The notes: generated by a model not told the origin, from the sequence alone. 64,000 bases of DNA from DAOUAT01 sp964551735 (GCA_964551735.1 CAZKEF010000026.1:1-64000), one strand, 5' to 3'; numbered from the stretch's first letter, positions 50,373-59,035 are shown. Numbers and translations are program-made.

Positions 50373-53003
50373 CTAGCGCGGCGCGACCTGGCAGGGCCCA
50401 TCGGACGGCGGGTCGGGCGCCCAGCATGCGGCGCCGGTCTCGTCCAACAGCTTCTGCAGGTTGGCAGCCTCTTCAACCAGCACCGTCGCCACATCTTCGG
50501 CGTTGAGCACGGTGCGGTCAAACGCGTTGCGGAAGATCTGGTTGATCTCGCCGCCGCGCGCGCCCAGGCCCACCGGCAGCAAGGCCGGCAGCGCGTTGGC
50601 GGCATTGGCCTGCGCGTTGACCGCGCCAGCCTCCAGCGCGATTCCGGGCGGCAGCTTCGAGGTGTTCACGCCGCCCACCACCGGGAAGAAGCCCAGCTCG
50701 CGCAAGATCTGTTCCTGCACGCCGGGCCGGGTCAAATAGTCTATCAACTTCGCCGCGTTCTCCGGGTTCGGCGCGGTCTTGGGGATGCCCAGGCCAACGA
50801 TGACGGGCATGAAGCCCAGCCCCTTCGGCCCCGACGGCGCGGGGAACGCCACAAAGTCGTCCGGCTTCTCGTTGAACGCGTTGAGCAGGCGCGCCGTGTG
50901 GTCGAAGGCCACCCAGACATCGCCGGCCAACAGCGGCTCTTGCATGAAGCTGTAGTTGATAGATTCGGGTTGCACATAGGGCCACAGGTCATCGCGCAGC
51001 CAGGTCAGCATCGCCTCAGCCTCGGCGCTCTGGAACTGGCTCACCATGCCGCCGGTGAAGGAAGGCCACATGTAGCCCTCAAGGAAGCGATGGAACAGGC
51101 CAGCATGCGGCAGGCCGCAGCGCGGGGTGCCGGTTTTGTCGTAGATGGCCTTGCACCACTGGCCGAGCTGCTCCCAGGTCAGCGCGTTGACATCCGCGCC
51201 GGCAGGCAGGTATTCCAGCGAGCCCTTGGTCGCGGCCATGATGTACGTCGCCTGCATCCACGGCACGTAGTAGAGGTAGTCGTCAGTGCCCAGCAAGCCG
51301 GTCTCCAGGAAGGCCGGCGCGAAGCTGCGATTGGCGGAGAGGTCTTCCGCCAGGTCAATCATGTTGGCCATGGCGTCAACCTTCTGCAAGGGCGGGAAGG
51401 TGCCGTGCAGCGCGCCGACGACATCCACCGTGCCCTTGCCGGCCTGCGCCTCAGCAGTCACCAGGTCCAGCAGCGGCCCCTCTTCGGAGCCGGTCACATC
51501 GAAGCCGGCCTTCTGCAGGATCGCTCGGAACTTCTCCTGCTCTTCCACCGGCACGAACTGGGTTGAGAAGAAGGTCACTTGCATCGCTTCGGCAGTGAGG
51601 GCTGAGGCCGGGGCCTTGACTTGGCACGGGCCATCGGATGGGGCGTCCGGCGCCCAGCAAGGCGCGCCGGTCTCATCCATCAGCTTCTGCAGGTTCGCCG
51701 CCTCTTGGGGCAGCACACTGGCGACCTGCTCGCCGTTGAGCACCACTCGGTCGAACGCGTTGCGGAAGATCTGGTTGATCTCGCCCCCGCGCGCGCCCAG
51801 GCCAACCGGCAGCAGCGCGGGCAACGCGTTCGCGGCGCTGGATTGCTTCTCGACGGCCGCCGCTTCGATGGCGATGCCGGGCGGCAGGCCCGTTGTGTCA
51901 ACGCCGCCCACCACCGGGAAGAAGCCCAGTTCCTTGAGAATGCGGCCTTGCACCGCCGGGGTGGTCAGGTAGTTGATCGCAGCCATGGCGGCTTCAGGAT
52001 GGGGCGCAGTCTTGGGGATGCCCAGGCCGACGATCACCGGCATGAAGCCCAGCCCGGCTGATCCCGCTGGCGCCGGGAACCCAATGAACTCATCGGGCCT
52101 CTGGTTGAAAGCGTCGAGCAGCCGTGCGGTGTGGTCGAAGGCCACCCAGACCTCGCCGGCCAGCAACGGCTCTTGCATGAAGCTGTAGTTGATTGACTGC
52201 GGATTCACATAGGGCCACAGGTCATCGCGCAGCCATTCCAGCATGGCGGCTGCCTCGTTGCTCTGGAAGTTGCTGACCATGCCGCCGGTGAACGAGGGCC
52301 ACATGTACCCTTCCAGGAAGCGGTGGAACAGGCCGGCATGGGGCAAGCCGCAGCGCGCGGCGCCGGTCTGGTCGTAGATGGCCTTGCACCACTGGCCCAG
52401 TTGATCCCAGGTGAGCGCATCCACGTTCGCGCCGGCGGGCAGATACTGCAAAGCATCCCTATGCGCGGCCATGATGTAGGTAGCCTGCATCCAGGGGATG
52501 TAGTAGAGAAAATCATCGCTGCCCAGCAGTCCCGTGTCGAGATAGGCTGCTGTCAGTTCGCGATCGGCTGACAGATCCTCGGCCAGGTCGGCCATGTTAG
52601 CCAGGGCGTCAACCTTCTGCAGGGGTGGGAAGGTGCCGTGCAACGCGCCCACCAGATCCACTGTGCCTTTCCCGGCCTGTGCCTCGGCGCTGACCAGGTC
52701 CAGCAGCGGGCCTTCCTCTGAGCCGGTGAAGTCGAAGCCGCCATCTTTCAGGATGGCGCGGAACTTCTCCGCCTCCTCGACCGGCACGAACTGGGTCGAG
52801 AAGAAGACCAGGCTGCTCATGTCCACCTTCGGCGCATCGGTCGGTTTCACCTCGGGGGCTTTGGTCGGCTCGGGCGCGGTCGTTGGCGGTGGGGCGGCCG
52901 GGGCAGTGGTCGGCGCCCCGCCGCAGGCCGTTACGATCAACGCCAGCACAAGGAGCATGGCCAGGGCAGGGGCTGATCTCTGCGAGATAGAACTTCCTTT
53001 CAT
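50373..53003 (-). CDS. Extracellular solute-binding lipoprotein with tandemly duplicated binding domain
   Basis: An 876-residue lipoprotein, twice the normal length. Signal peptide with lipobox around Cys27 (LIVTACGG), then an Ala/Thr/Pro-rich linker. Two nearly full SBP domains follow, residues about 62-460 and 474-872, offset by 412 residues (1236 bases) and by eye about 80% identical. Shared blocks include TGSEEGPLLDLV, CKAIYD, PSFTGGMVS and WVAFDHTARLL. There is no second signal peptide or stop between them, so one chain carries both domains. It should deliver a sugar or glycoside to the MalF/MalG-type permeases. The ATG at 53003 has AGGAGG upstream. Confidence 0.92.
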   Translation of the reverse strand: MKGSSISQRSAPALAMLLVLALIVTACGGAPTTAPAAPPPTTAPEPTKAPEVKPTDAPKVDMSSLVFFSTQFVPVEEAEKFRAILKDGGFDFTGSEEGPLLDLVSAEAQAGKGTVDLVGALHGTFPPLQKVDALANMADLAEDLSADRELTAAYLDTGLLGSDDFLYYIPWMQATYIMAAHRDALQYLPAGANVDALTWDQLGQWCKAIYDQTGAARCGLPHAGLFHRFLEGYMWPSFTGGMVSNFQSNEAAAMLEWLRDDLWPYVNPQSINYSFMQEPLLAGEVWVAFDHTARLLDAFNQRPDEFIGFPAPAGSAGLGFMPVIVGLGIPKTAPHPEAAMAAINYLTTPAVQGRILKELGFFPVVGGVDTTGLPPGIAIEAAAVEKQSSAANALPALLPVGLGARGGEINQIFRNAFDRVVLNGEQVASVLPQEAANLQKLMDETGAPCWAPDAPSDGPCQVKAPASALTAEAMQVTFFSTQFVPVEEQEKFRAILQKAGFDVTGSEEGPLLDLVTAEAQAGKGTVDVVGALHGTFPPLQKVDAMANMIDLAEDLSANRSFAPAFLETGLLGTDDYLYYVPWMQATYIMAATKGSLEYLPAGADVNALTWEQLGQWCKAIYDKTGTPRCGLPHAGLFHRFLEGYMWPSFTGGMVSQFQSAEAEAMLTWLRDDLWPYVQPESINYSFMQEPLLAGDVWVAFDHTARLLNAFNEKPDDFVAFPAPSGPKGLGFMPVIVGLGIPKTAPNPENAAKLIDYLTRPGVQEQILRELGFFPVVGGVNTSKLPPGIALEAGAVNAQANAANALPALLPVGLGARGGEINQIFRNAFDRTVLNAEDVATVLVEEAANLQKLLDETGAACWAPDPPSDGPCQVAPR

Positions 53004-53036
53004 CGGTTTCCTCCTGGATAGAAATGGCTGGATCAG

Positions 53037-53150
53037 CGACAGTAGTCATCCACAAGAACTTCGAGCCGGTGCGCTGGGCCGCGTCCAGCCGTGATTTGAG
53101 CCCGCACAGGTAGCTCTTTTTAGGATTCAGCTACTGGTAGTCTTCACCTC
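53037..53150 (-). ncRNA. Structured leader upstream of the binding-protein gene (candidate regulatory RNA)
   Basis: The 171-base gap between the LacI gene and the binding-protein gene can fold. CAGTAGCT (53136-53129) pairs with AGCTA-CTG (53115-53107, one bulge); GCTGG/CCAGC pairs at 53073-53089; and AGTAG/CTACT offers a long-range pairing. A perfect RBS-like AAGGAGGTGA (about 53153-53144) sits at the 5' side with no ORF of convincing length behind it. I do not recognise a named riboswitch. Confidence 0.3.
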
Positions 53151-53174
53151 CTTAACAAGCCTGAGTCGGCTCGC

Positions 53175-54203
53175 TCAACCCAACGGTAGTGGTGCACTCC
53201 CACAGGATTGCCGCACCACTAGTTTCGGCGCCAGGATGACCTGGCGGGGAGTCAGCTCTGCGCCTTCGATCAAGTGGATCAGCTTCTCACTGACCATCTT
53301 GCCGATCTGGTAGATGGGTTGGTGGACGGTGGTCAAAGGCGGATGCGAATGCTCGGCCATGGGGATATCATCGAAGCCGGTGATAGAGATGTCCTTGCCG
53401 ACTACCAGGTGGCAACCCTGAATTGCGCTCATCGCGCCCAACGCCATGAGGTCGTTGCTGGCCACGATCGCGGTTGGGCGTTGAGGTTTGTTGAGTAGCT
53501 GTCCGGCGGCGTCAAAGCCACTCTTCTGGGTGAGGTCGCCGACGACCATATCCTCATCGGCCAGGTCGAGACCGTGGCTATGCAACGCCTGGCGCAACCC
53601 TAACAGGCGATGCTCAGCGAACGTCAGGTCGGCGGGCGGGGCCACGTACGCAATGCGGCGATGGCCCAGCCCGATGAGGTGCTCACCGATCAACTGCATC
53701 CCTAGCGTGCCATCCACACCCACAAAGGGGAAATCCATCTCGCCTTCGATGCGACCAAAGGCTACAAAGGGGAAGCTGGCATCGCGCAAGTAGCGGATGC
53801 GAGCATCTTCTCGCCGAGTGCGAACAATGACAAACCCGTCCACCTGACGACTCTGCACCTTCTGGCGGTAGACCTGCAACTCGCGATCGCCAGGCGCCTG
53901 GGTGGAAACGAGCAGGTCGTAACCGTGCTCGGCAGCCATGTTGCCGACACCAGCCAAAAACTCGCTGAAGAAGGGATCAGAGAAGCGTGGGCCGAAGGTG
54001 GGAAGGATCAGTCCGATGGTATCGGAGCGTTGCTTTTGCAGGCGCCGGGCCAGGAGGTTGGGGGTGTAGTCCAGCTCAACCGCTACGCGCCGCACCTGGG
54101 CCTTCGTCTCGGGGCTGACATCATCATAATTGGCGAGCGCGCGTGACACCGTCGTGATAGATTTGCCAGTGCGGCGCGCGATTTCCTTCAGCGTTGCGGT
54201 CAT
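53175..54203 (-). CDS. LacI-family transcriptional regulator
   Basis: A 342-residue repressor. The N-terminal helix-turn-helix (TGKSITTVSRALAN, about residues 11-24) and hinge (YTPNLLARRLQ) precede a periplasmic-binding-protein-like effector domain (residues 60-340) with GFDDIPMAEHSHPPLTTV near the end. The ATG at 54203 has GGAGAGG upstream. It lies upstream of the ABC operon on the same strand, and its promoter holds two copies of a perfect LacI-type operator, so it is autoregulated and probably controls the operon. The effector is expected to be a sugar or glycoside. Confidence 0.94.
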   Translation of the reverse strand: MTATLKEIARRTGKSITTVSRALANYDDVSPETKAQVRRVAVELDYTPNLLARRLQKQRSDTIGLILPTFGPRFSDPFFSEFLAGVGNMAAEHGYDLLVSTQAPGDRELQVYRQKVQSRQVDGFVIVRTRREDARIRYLRDASFPFVAFGRIEGEMDFPFVGVDGTLGMQLIGEHLIGLGHRRIAYVAPPADLTFAEHRLLGLRQALHSHGLDLADEDMVVGDLTQKSGFDAAGQLLNKPQRPTAIVASNDLMALGAMSAIQGCHLVVGKDISITGFDDIPMAEHSHPPLTTVHQPIYQIGKMVSEKLIHLIEGAELTPRQVILAPKLVVRQSCGSAPLPLG

Positions 54204-54252
54204 TGCCACCTCTCCACGGAGGGTTGGCCCTTTACCGGGCCGGGAGGGCCAA

Positions 54253-54304
54253 CCAAAACGTTTTGGACGGACTCTATCATATACCAAAACGTTTTGGTTG
54301 TCAA
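54253..54304 (-). promoter_or_regulatory. LacI promoter with two perfect operators
   Basis: On the minus strand TTGACA (54304-54299) and TATGAT (54281-54276) are spaced by 17 bases, close to the sigma-70 consensus. CCAAAACGTTTTGG occurs twice: 54284-54297, filling the -35/-10 spacer, and 54253-54266, just downstream. The centres are 31 bases apart, about three helical turns, so two dimers could sit on the same face. Confidence 0.88.
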
Positions 54305-54333
54305 GGGCTTTTCGGGAAGTCGAGCCGAAAACG

Positions 54334-54363
54334 TTGGACAGATCATGGCAAACGCGTTATGAT
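54334..54363 (+). promoter_or_regulatory. Candidate promoter for the decayed dehydrogenase gene
   Basis: TTGGAC (54334-54339) and TATGAT (54358-54363), spacer 18 bases, on the plus strand. A degenerate operator-like CCGAAAACGTTGG overlaps the -35 region. Divergent from the LacI promoter. Confidence 0.45.
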
Positions 54364-54400
54364 GCGCATCATTGCCGGTGCTGGCAAGGGGAGGAGCTAC

Positions 54401-54870
54401 ATGGGACAGGCTATCGTGCTCAATGCGCCTGGGGCCATCGGGTTTGAGGCGTATACGGATCGTGCGTTGGAGCCGCACGAGGTGCGCGTGCGCACCCTCT
54501 ACTCCGGCATCAGCGCCGGCACCGAGCTGACCTCCTATCGCGGTGGCAATGTTTATCTGCACAAGCGCAGGGACCAGGCGCTGCGCTTGTGCGCGCCCCG
54601 CGAGGAGCTAAGCGGGCAGCATCCGGTGCGCGATCTGGGCTGCGAGGAATCGGGCGAAGTTATCGAGGCAGGCAGTGCGGTGACCCGCATGCGGCGCGGC
54701 TGCCGAAGGCGGTCGAGTTGGGCGCCCTGCACGTGCCGCTAGATGCCGGCGCGGGTTGCACCTATGCGGTGCAATCGCGGCGGGCCGCGCGGCGCGCACG
54801 CCGATCCGCGAGGGCGCCCTGGCGCTGGCCGCCCGGCGCTCGGCCGAAACCGGGTCTGTTGTCGCTCTGA
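54401..54870 (+). pseudogene. Truncated zinc-dependent alcohol dehydrogenase (MDR family)
   Basis: From the ATG at 54401 (RBS GGGGAGGAG) about 100 codons encode the N-terminal GroES-like half of a medium-chain dehydrogenase: VRVRTLYSGISAGTELTSYRGG and GCEESGEVIEAGSAVTRM. The frame then leaves family similarity and stops at 54742. A second frame continues with LPKAVELGALHVPLDAGAG and ends at 54870. The Rossmann domain is missing. It appears frameshifted and 3'-deleted. Its operator-containing region suggests it was once a divergent partner of the LacI gene. Confidence 0.75.
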
Positions 54871-54916
54871 CCGGTAAGCACGAATAGTGAAGCGCCTAGA
54901 TTTCGTCGCACTTGCT

Positions 54917-55903
54917 TCAACCACGATGGATCCAGCACGCCGCCTGCTGGTCGCCGACAGTGAAGGCGGGCGGCTGCGCTTCTTCGCAAATCCGGCCCAC
55001 TTTGGCGAAGCAGCGCGGGTGAAAGCGGCAGCCCGAGGGCGGGTCAATCGGGCTGGGCACGCCGCCGGTCAGCAGGATGCGCTCCCGCCGCCGTGCGTGC
55101 TCCACCTGCGGGATGGCCGCCAGCAGCGCCTGGGTGTACGGGTGCAGCGGTGCTTCGTAGACCGCATCGGTCGGCCCGTGCTCAACGATTTGGCCCAGGT
55201 ACATCACCGCCATCCGGTCGCTGATGTGACGCACCACGCTCAGGTCGTGGGAGATGAACAGGTAGGTCAGGTGATACTCGTCCTGCAGCTCCTCCAGCAG
55301 GTTGAGCACCTGCGCCTGGATGCTGACGTCCAGGGACGAGACGGGCTCGTCGGCCACCACGAAGCTCGGCCCCATCGCGATGGCGCGCGCCACGCCGATG
55401 CGCTGCCGCTGACCGCCGCTGAACTGGTGCGGGTAGCTGTCAATGTGCCGCTCGCGCAGGCCGACGCGCGTCAGCAGCCGCAGCGCCTCGGCCTCGCGTT
55501 CGGCTGGATTGCGCACCCCGCGCTGGCGCAGCGGCACATCCAGGATCTCGCGCACGGTCTTGCGCGGGTTGAGGGACGCGTAGGGGTTCTGGAAGATGAT
55601 CTGGGCGGCGCGGTGAAAATCGGCCTTCTCCCGCACGGGGCGGCCTTCGTATATCACGTCACCCGCGGTGGGTTCGTACAAGCGCACGAGCACCCGGCCC
55701 AGCGTCGTCTTGCCGCAGCCGGACTCGCCCACCAGACCCAAGGTCTCGCCGGGCCAGACGGCCAGGTCCACGCTGTCCACGGCATGCACCACGATCGGCC
55801 GCTGGTTGGCCAGGGTCCGCGCCAGGAGGCCGGGGTTCCGATGGAAGTGCTTGATCACCCCACGCGTTTCGATCAGCGGCTGCGTTTCCTGCGTTTTGTT
55901 CAT
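54917..55903 (-). CDS. Oligopeptide/nickel ABC transporter ATPase (OppF/DppF type)
   Basis: A 328-residue ATPase. Walker A GESGCGKTT, signature FSGGQRQRIGVARAIA, Walker B VVADEPVSSLD and the C-terminal oligo_HPY extension with CRFHPRCF are present. The ATG at 55903 overlaps the 3' end of the DUF2179 gene. It partners the OppD-type ATPase and the two permeases further upstream, with USP and DUF2179 genes in between. Confidence 0.94.
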   Translation of the reverse strand: MNKTQETQPLIETRGVIKHFHRNPGLLARTLANQRPIVVHAVDSVDLAVWPGETLGLVGESGCGKTTLGRVLVRLYEPTAGDVIYEGRPVREKADFHRAAQIIFQNPYASLNPRKTVREILDVPLRQRGVRNPAEREAEALRLLTRVGLRERHIDSYPHQFSGGQRQRIGVARAIAMGPSFVVADEPVSSLDVSIQAQVLNLLEELQDEYHLTYLFISHDLSVVRHISDRMAVMYLGQIVEHGPTDAVYEAPLHPYTQALLAAIPQVEHARRRERILLTGGVPSPIDPPSGCRFHPRCFAKVGRICEEAQPPAFTVGDQQAACWIHRG

Positions 55904-56418
55904 CGTCCCTTGCCTAACCGATATCCGCGGTAGACCCGCCGGGTCTCCTCCACGGTCACGAATGCCTTGCTGTCCACGTGGTCAATGGTTTGCAGGACCT
56001 TGGGCAGGTCGTGGCGCTGCACGACGACTTCCAGCACCTCCACCTCGCCGCGCAGGCCGTGCCCGGTCATCTCTGTGACGCCGAAGCCCAGCGCACGCAG
56101 CGCCTCGGCCAGCCTGTTCCGGATGTCGCTGGAAATGATGCGCACCACCGTGAATCCTAACGCCAGCCGTTCCTCGATGGTCATGCCCACCACTGTGCCA
56201 GCCGCGAACCCGCCCGAGTAGCCCAGCACGCTCCAGATGTTGGTGGCGTTGCGAATCACGTGGCTGATGGCCACCACGAAGATGGTGACCTCGATGAAGC
56301 CGATGAGCGCGGCCAGCGGCTTGCGCCCGCGCACCGTCATCAGGATGCGCAGCGTGCCCAACGTGACATCGGTGAGCCGCAGGCAGAAGATCAGCAGCCC
56401 ACCTAAGACTGCTTCCAT
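55900..56418 (-). CDS. DUF5698/DUF2179 membrane protein (UPF0316 family)
   Basis: A 172-residue protein with an N-terminal membrane part of about three helices (VTLGTLRILMTVRGRKPLA) and a C-terminal DUF2179 domain (VRIISSDIRNRLAEALRALG, VEVLEVVVQRHDLPKV). DUF2179 domains are suspected to bind a small ligand; the function is not established. The ATG at 56418 was chosen; a TTG two codons upstream has better RBS spacing, so the start is uncertain. It sits inside the Opp operon. Confidence 0.88.
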   Translation of the reverse strand: MEAVLGGLLIFCLRLTDVTLGTLRILMTVRGRKPLAALIGFIEVTIFVVAISHVIRNATNIWSVLGYSGGFAAGTVVGMTIEERLALGFTVVRIISSDIRNRLAEALRALGFGVTEMTGHGLRGEVEVLEVVVQRHDLPKVLQTIDHVDSKAFVTVEETRRVYRGYRLGKGR

Positions 56419-56444
56419 ACCCAAGTTTCTCCTTTGTCAGGTGA

Positions 56445-56894
56445 TTATCTCTCTGCGCGCGATCGCACCATGAGCAGCGGCCGGGCGGAGTGCTGCAACA
56501 GGGTCGAGGCAACGCTGCCGTAGAAGAGCTGCGCCAGCCCGCCCCTTCCGTGGCTGGCGATCGCGATCAGGTCGGCCCCCACCTGCTCGGCGGCCGCGAT
56601 GATCTGCTCGACCACCGGGCCGTAGGGCGCCAGTGACCGTACGCGCAGGCCCTGCCGGCCGAGTTGCTCTGTAATCTGAGCAAGATACGTTTCGGCGATG
56701 TTAGTGAGCTCAGTGATGTGGGCAACAGGCATGGCCGGCACGGGTACACCGGGCGAGGTGACCTGCGGCAGCGGTTCGATCACCTGCACCAGCACGACCT
56801 CGGCGGAGAAGGCCCGGGCCAATGCGGTGACATGGGGCAGGATCGCTTCGGCCCGCGGCGAACCGTCTAAAGGAACCAATATGATGTGGTACAT
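56445..56894 (-). CDS. Universal stress protein
   Basis: A 149-residue single-domain USP. It starts YHIILVPLDGSPRAEAIL and has the ATP-binding pattern SHGRGGLAQLFYGSVAS near the end, then LLMVR. It lies between the OppD-type and DUF2179 genes on the same strand. It probably binds ATP and adjusts a partner under stress; the partner is unknown. Confidence 0.93.
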   Translation of the reverse strand: MYHIILVPLDGSPRAEAILPHVTALARAFSAEVVLVQVIEPLPQVTSPGVPVPAMPVAHITELTNIAETYLAQITEQLGRQGLRVRSLAPYGPVVEQIIAAAEQVGADLIAIASHGRGGLAQLFYGSVASTLLQHSARPLLMVRSRAER

Positions 56895-56911
56895 TGCAAC
56901 CTCCCTCGGGA

Positions 56912-57952
56912 TCAGGCGTTCAGGCCCAGGCGGGTCATATCGATGGGCCGGCGCTCATAGCCGCTGGGCTTGATGCAGCGCACGTAGTGGCCCTGGCCGA
57001 CCGTGCTCATGCGGATCGGCTCTCTTTCGCACTCGGGCCGGGCGTGCACGCAGCGCGGTTGAAATGCGCACCCGGCGGGCAGGCTCACCAGGTCCGGCAC
57101 TTCGCCGGGGATAGGTACGATGGCCTTGCGCTCAGAAAGCCCCGGACGACAGGCCAGCAGCCCTTGGGTGTACGGGTGTTGTGGGTCACCGATCACTTGG
57201 TCGGTGCTGCCGCGTTCCACCACCTGGCCGGCGTACATCACCGCGATGGTGTTGCAGAATTCGGCAGCCACGCCCAGGTCATGCGTCACCATGATAACGG
57301 CCGTGCCGTGGTCGCGGTTGATGCGCCGCATCAGGTCCAGGATTTGGGCCTGGATGGTTACATCCAGTGCTGTCGTCGGCTCGTCGGCCAGCAGCAATTG
57401 CGGTTCACATGCGAGCGCGATAGCGATGAGCGCCCGCTGCTGCATGCCGCCGCTGAACTGGTGGGGATAGGCCGCGTAGCGATCCAGGGGCGACGGGATG
57501 CCGACCTCCTCCATCACCTGGAGGACGCGCTGCTTCTCGGCCCCCGTGCGCCCCCAGCCGAAGGGACCGCCGTTGCCCGGCACCAGTCCGTGCAGCCGCA
57601 ACGCCTCCCGGACTTGTTCGCCCACCGGGAACGCCGGGTTCAGGGTGCTCAGTGGATCCTGGAAGATCATGGCGATCTGCCGGCCGCGCACCGCGCGCAG
57701 CGCGGCGGGCGAGAGGCCCAACAGGCTGCGCCCCTGAAACAGGATGTCGCCCCCGGCGATGCGGCCGGGGCGCGCCACCAGGCGCAGGATGGACATCAAG
57801 GTTACGCTCTTGCCGCAGCCCGATTCCCCCACAACGCCCACGATCTCGCCCCGGCGCACCGTGAGGTTGACGCCGTTCACCGCGGTGACCAGCCCGCGGC
57901 GGGTGGGGAAGGTGGTTTTCAGTTCACGCAGTTGCAGCAGCAGTTCCGCCAT
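56912..57952 (-). CDS. Oligopeptide/nickel ABC transporter ATPase (OppD/DppD type)
   Basis: A 346-residue ATPase. Walker A GESGCGKSVT, signature FSGGMQQRALIAIALA, Walker B LLLADEPTTALD, and the C-terminal oligo_HPY extension with CAFQPRCVHARPEC, whose cysteines may form an iron-sulfur site. I chose the ATG at 57952, with AAGGA six bases upstream, over an ATG seven codons earlier. Confidence 0.94.
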   Translation of the reverse strand: MAELLLQLRELKTTFPTRRGLVTAVNGVNLTVRRGEIVGVVGESGCGKSVTLMSILRLVARPGRIAGGDILFQGRSLLGLSPAALRAVRGRQIAMIFQDPLSTLNPAFPVGEQVREALRLHGLVPGNGGPFGWGRTGAEKQRVLQVMEEVGIPSPLDRYAAYPHQFSGGMQQRALIAIALACEPQLLLADEPTTALDVTIQAQILDLMRRINRDHGTAVIMVTHDLGVAAEFCNTIAVMYAGQVVERGSTDQVIGDPQHPYTQGLLACRPGLSERKAIVPIPGEVPDLVSLPAGCAFQPRCVHARPECEREPIRMSTVGQGHYVRCIKPSGYERRPIDMTRLGLNA

Positions 57953-58039
57953 TTCGGTTCCTTCATGCCTCAACGCGGGCGAGATTCTTCGCGCTGCGGC
58001 GCTCAGAATAACACTTGTTGCGCTCAGAGCGGTGAGTGG

Positions 58040-58972
58040 TCATTCGATCCTCAGCCGCGGATCGAGGATATCCCTTAACCCCTCGCCGAAGATGTTGATC
58101 GCCAGCACCAGGATCAGGATGGCGATGCCGGGGAAAGTGCTCACCCACCAGGCGGTCAGCAGGTAATCGCGGCCCGCAGACACCATCGAGCCCCAGGCTG
58201 GGGTGGGCGGTTGGATGCCCAGGCCGAGGAAGCTCAGACTGGCCTCGGTGACGATGAAGAAGCCCATGCGCAGCGTGGCCAGCACAAAGACCGATTGGAT
58301 GATGTTGGGCAGGATCTCTGCGACGATGATCGCCGCATTTCGCCGGCCGCTGACGCGCGCGGCCTCAACATACTCCTTGTTTTTCTCCGCCAGCATCTCG
58401 CCGCGCACCAGCCGGAAGAATTCCACCCACCCTTTGAACGTCAGCGCCAGGATTAAGTTGGTGAACCCCGGCCCCAGGAACGCCATCACACCGATGGCGA
58501 AGATCAGGAACGGGAAGGCCAGCAGCAGGTCGGCAAACCGGGACAGGATTTGATCCAGCCGTCCCCCGAAGTAGCCCGCGAGCGCGCCCAGCGCCACGCC
58601 CACCAGCACGGAGATCCCCACGGTCCACAAGCCGACGGCCAGCGACACGCGCGCGCCGTAGATGATGCGCGTCAGCAGATCGCGGCCCTGTTCGTCTGCG
58701 CCCAGGGGAAAGTCCGCGCTGCCTTTCGCTTCCCATGCAGGTGGGGTGAAGCGGGCGCGCAGGTTCCCGCGTGCCGGGTCGTGCGTGGTGATCTGCGGGG
58801 CGAAGACCGCGGCCAGCAGATAGGCGACGATAATCAGCCCGGCGATCAGCGGCAGCGGGTGATGCCACAGGTCGCGCAGGAAGCCCAGCAGGCCGCGGCC
58901 CCACACGCGCAGCCGGATGGTCCAGAAGTGCCACGCCCCGGCGTTCAGGCTCCTTGTTCCGATTGTTTCCAC
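58040..58972 (-). CDS. Oligopeptide/nickel ABC transporter permease (OppC/DppC type)
   Basis: A 310-residue permease. An N-terminal extracytoplasmic region after helix 1 contains PLGADEQGRDLLTRIIYGAR, diagnostic for OppC. The EAA loop is VEAARVSGRRNAAIIVAEIL. I chose the GTG at 58972, with GGGAG six bases upstream. An in-frame ATG at 59002 would add ten residues encoded by a REP-like fragment (CATCCTGAGCGGA) and has no RBS. Confidence 0.92.
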   Translation of the reverse strand: METIGTRSLNAGAWHFWTIRLRVWGRGLLGFLRDLWHHPLPLIAGLIIVAYLLAAVFAPQITTHDPARGNLRARFTPPAWEAKGSADFPLGADEQGRDLLTRIIYGARVSLAVGLWTVGISVLVGVALGALAGYFGGRLDQILSRFADLLLAFPFLIFAIGVMAFLGPGFTNLILALTFKGWVEFFRLVRGEMLAEKNKEYVEAARVSGRRNAAIIVAEILPNIIQSVFVLATLRMGFFIVTEASLSFLGLGIQPPTPAWGSMVSAGRDYLLTAWWVSTFPGIAILILVLAINIFGEGLRDILDPRLRIE

Positions 58973-59035
58973 GCTCGACTCCCAAAGTGACTCCGAAAGC
59001 ATCCTGAGCGGAATGGAGCGCTATAAGAGACTCAG

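Noticed and set aside
53037..53150. Selenoprotein with in-frame TGA in the leader
   Set aside because: No selenocysteine insertion evidence, and the frame has further stops; read as structured non-coding leader.
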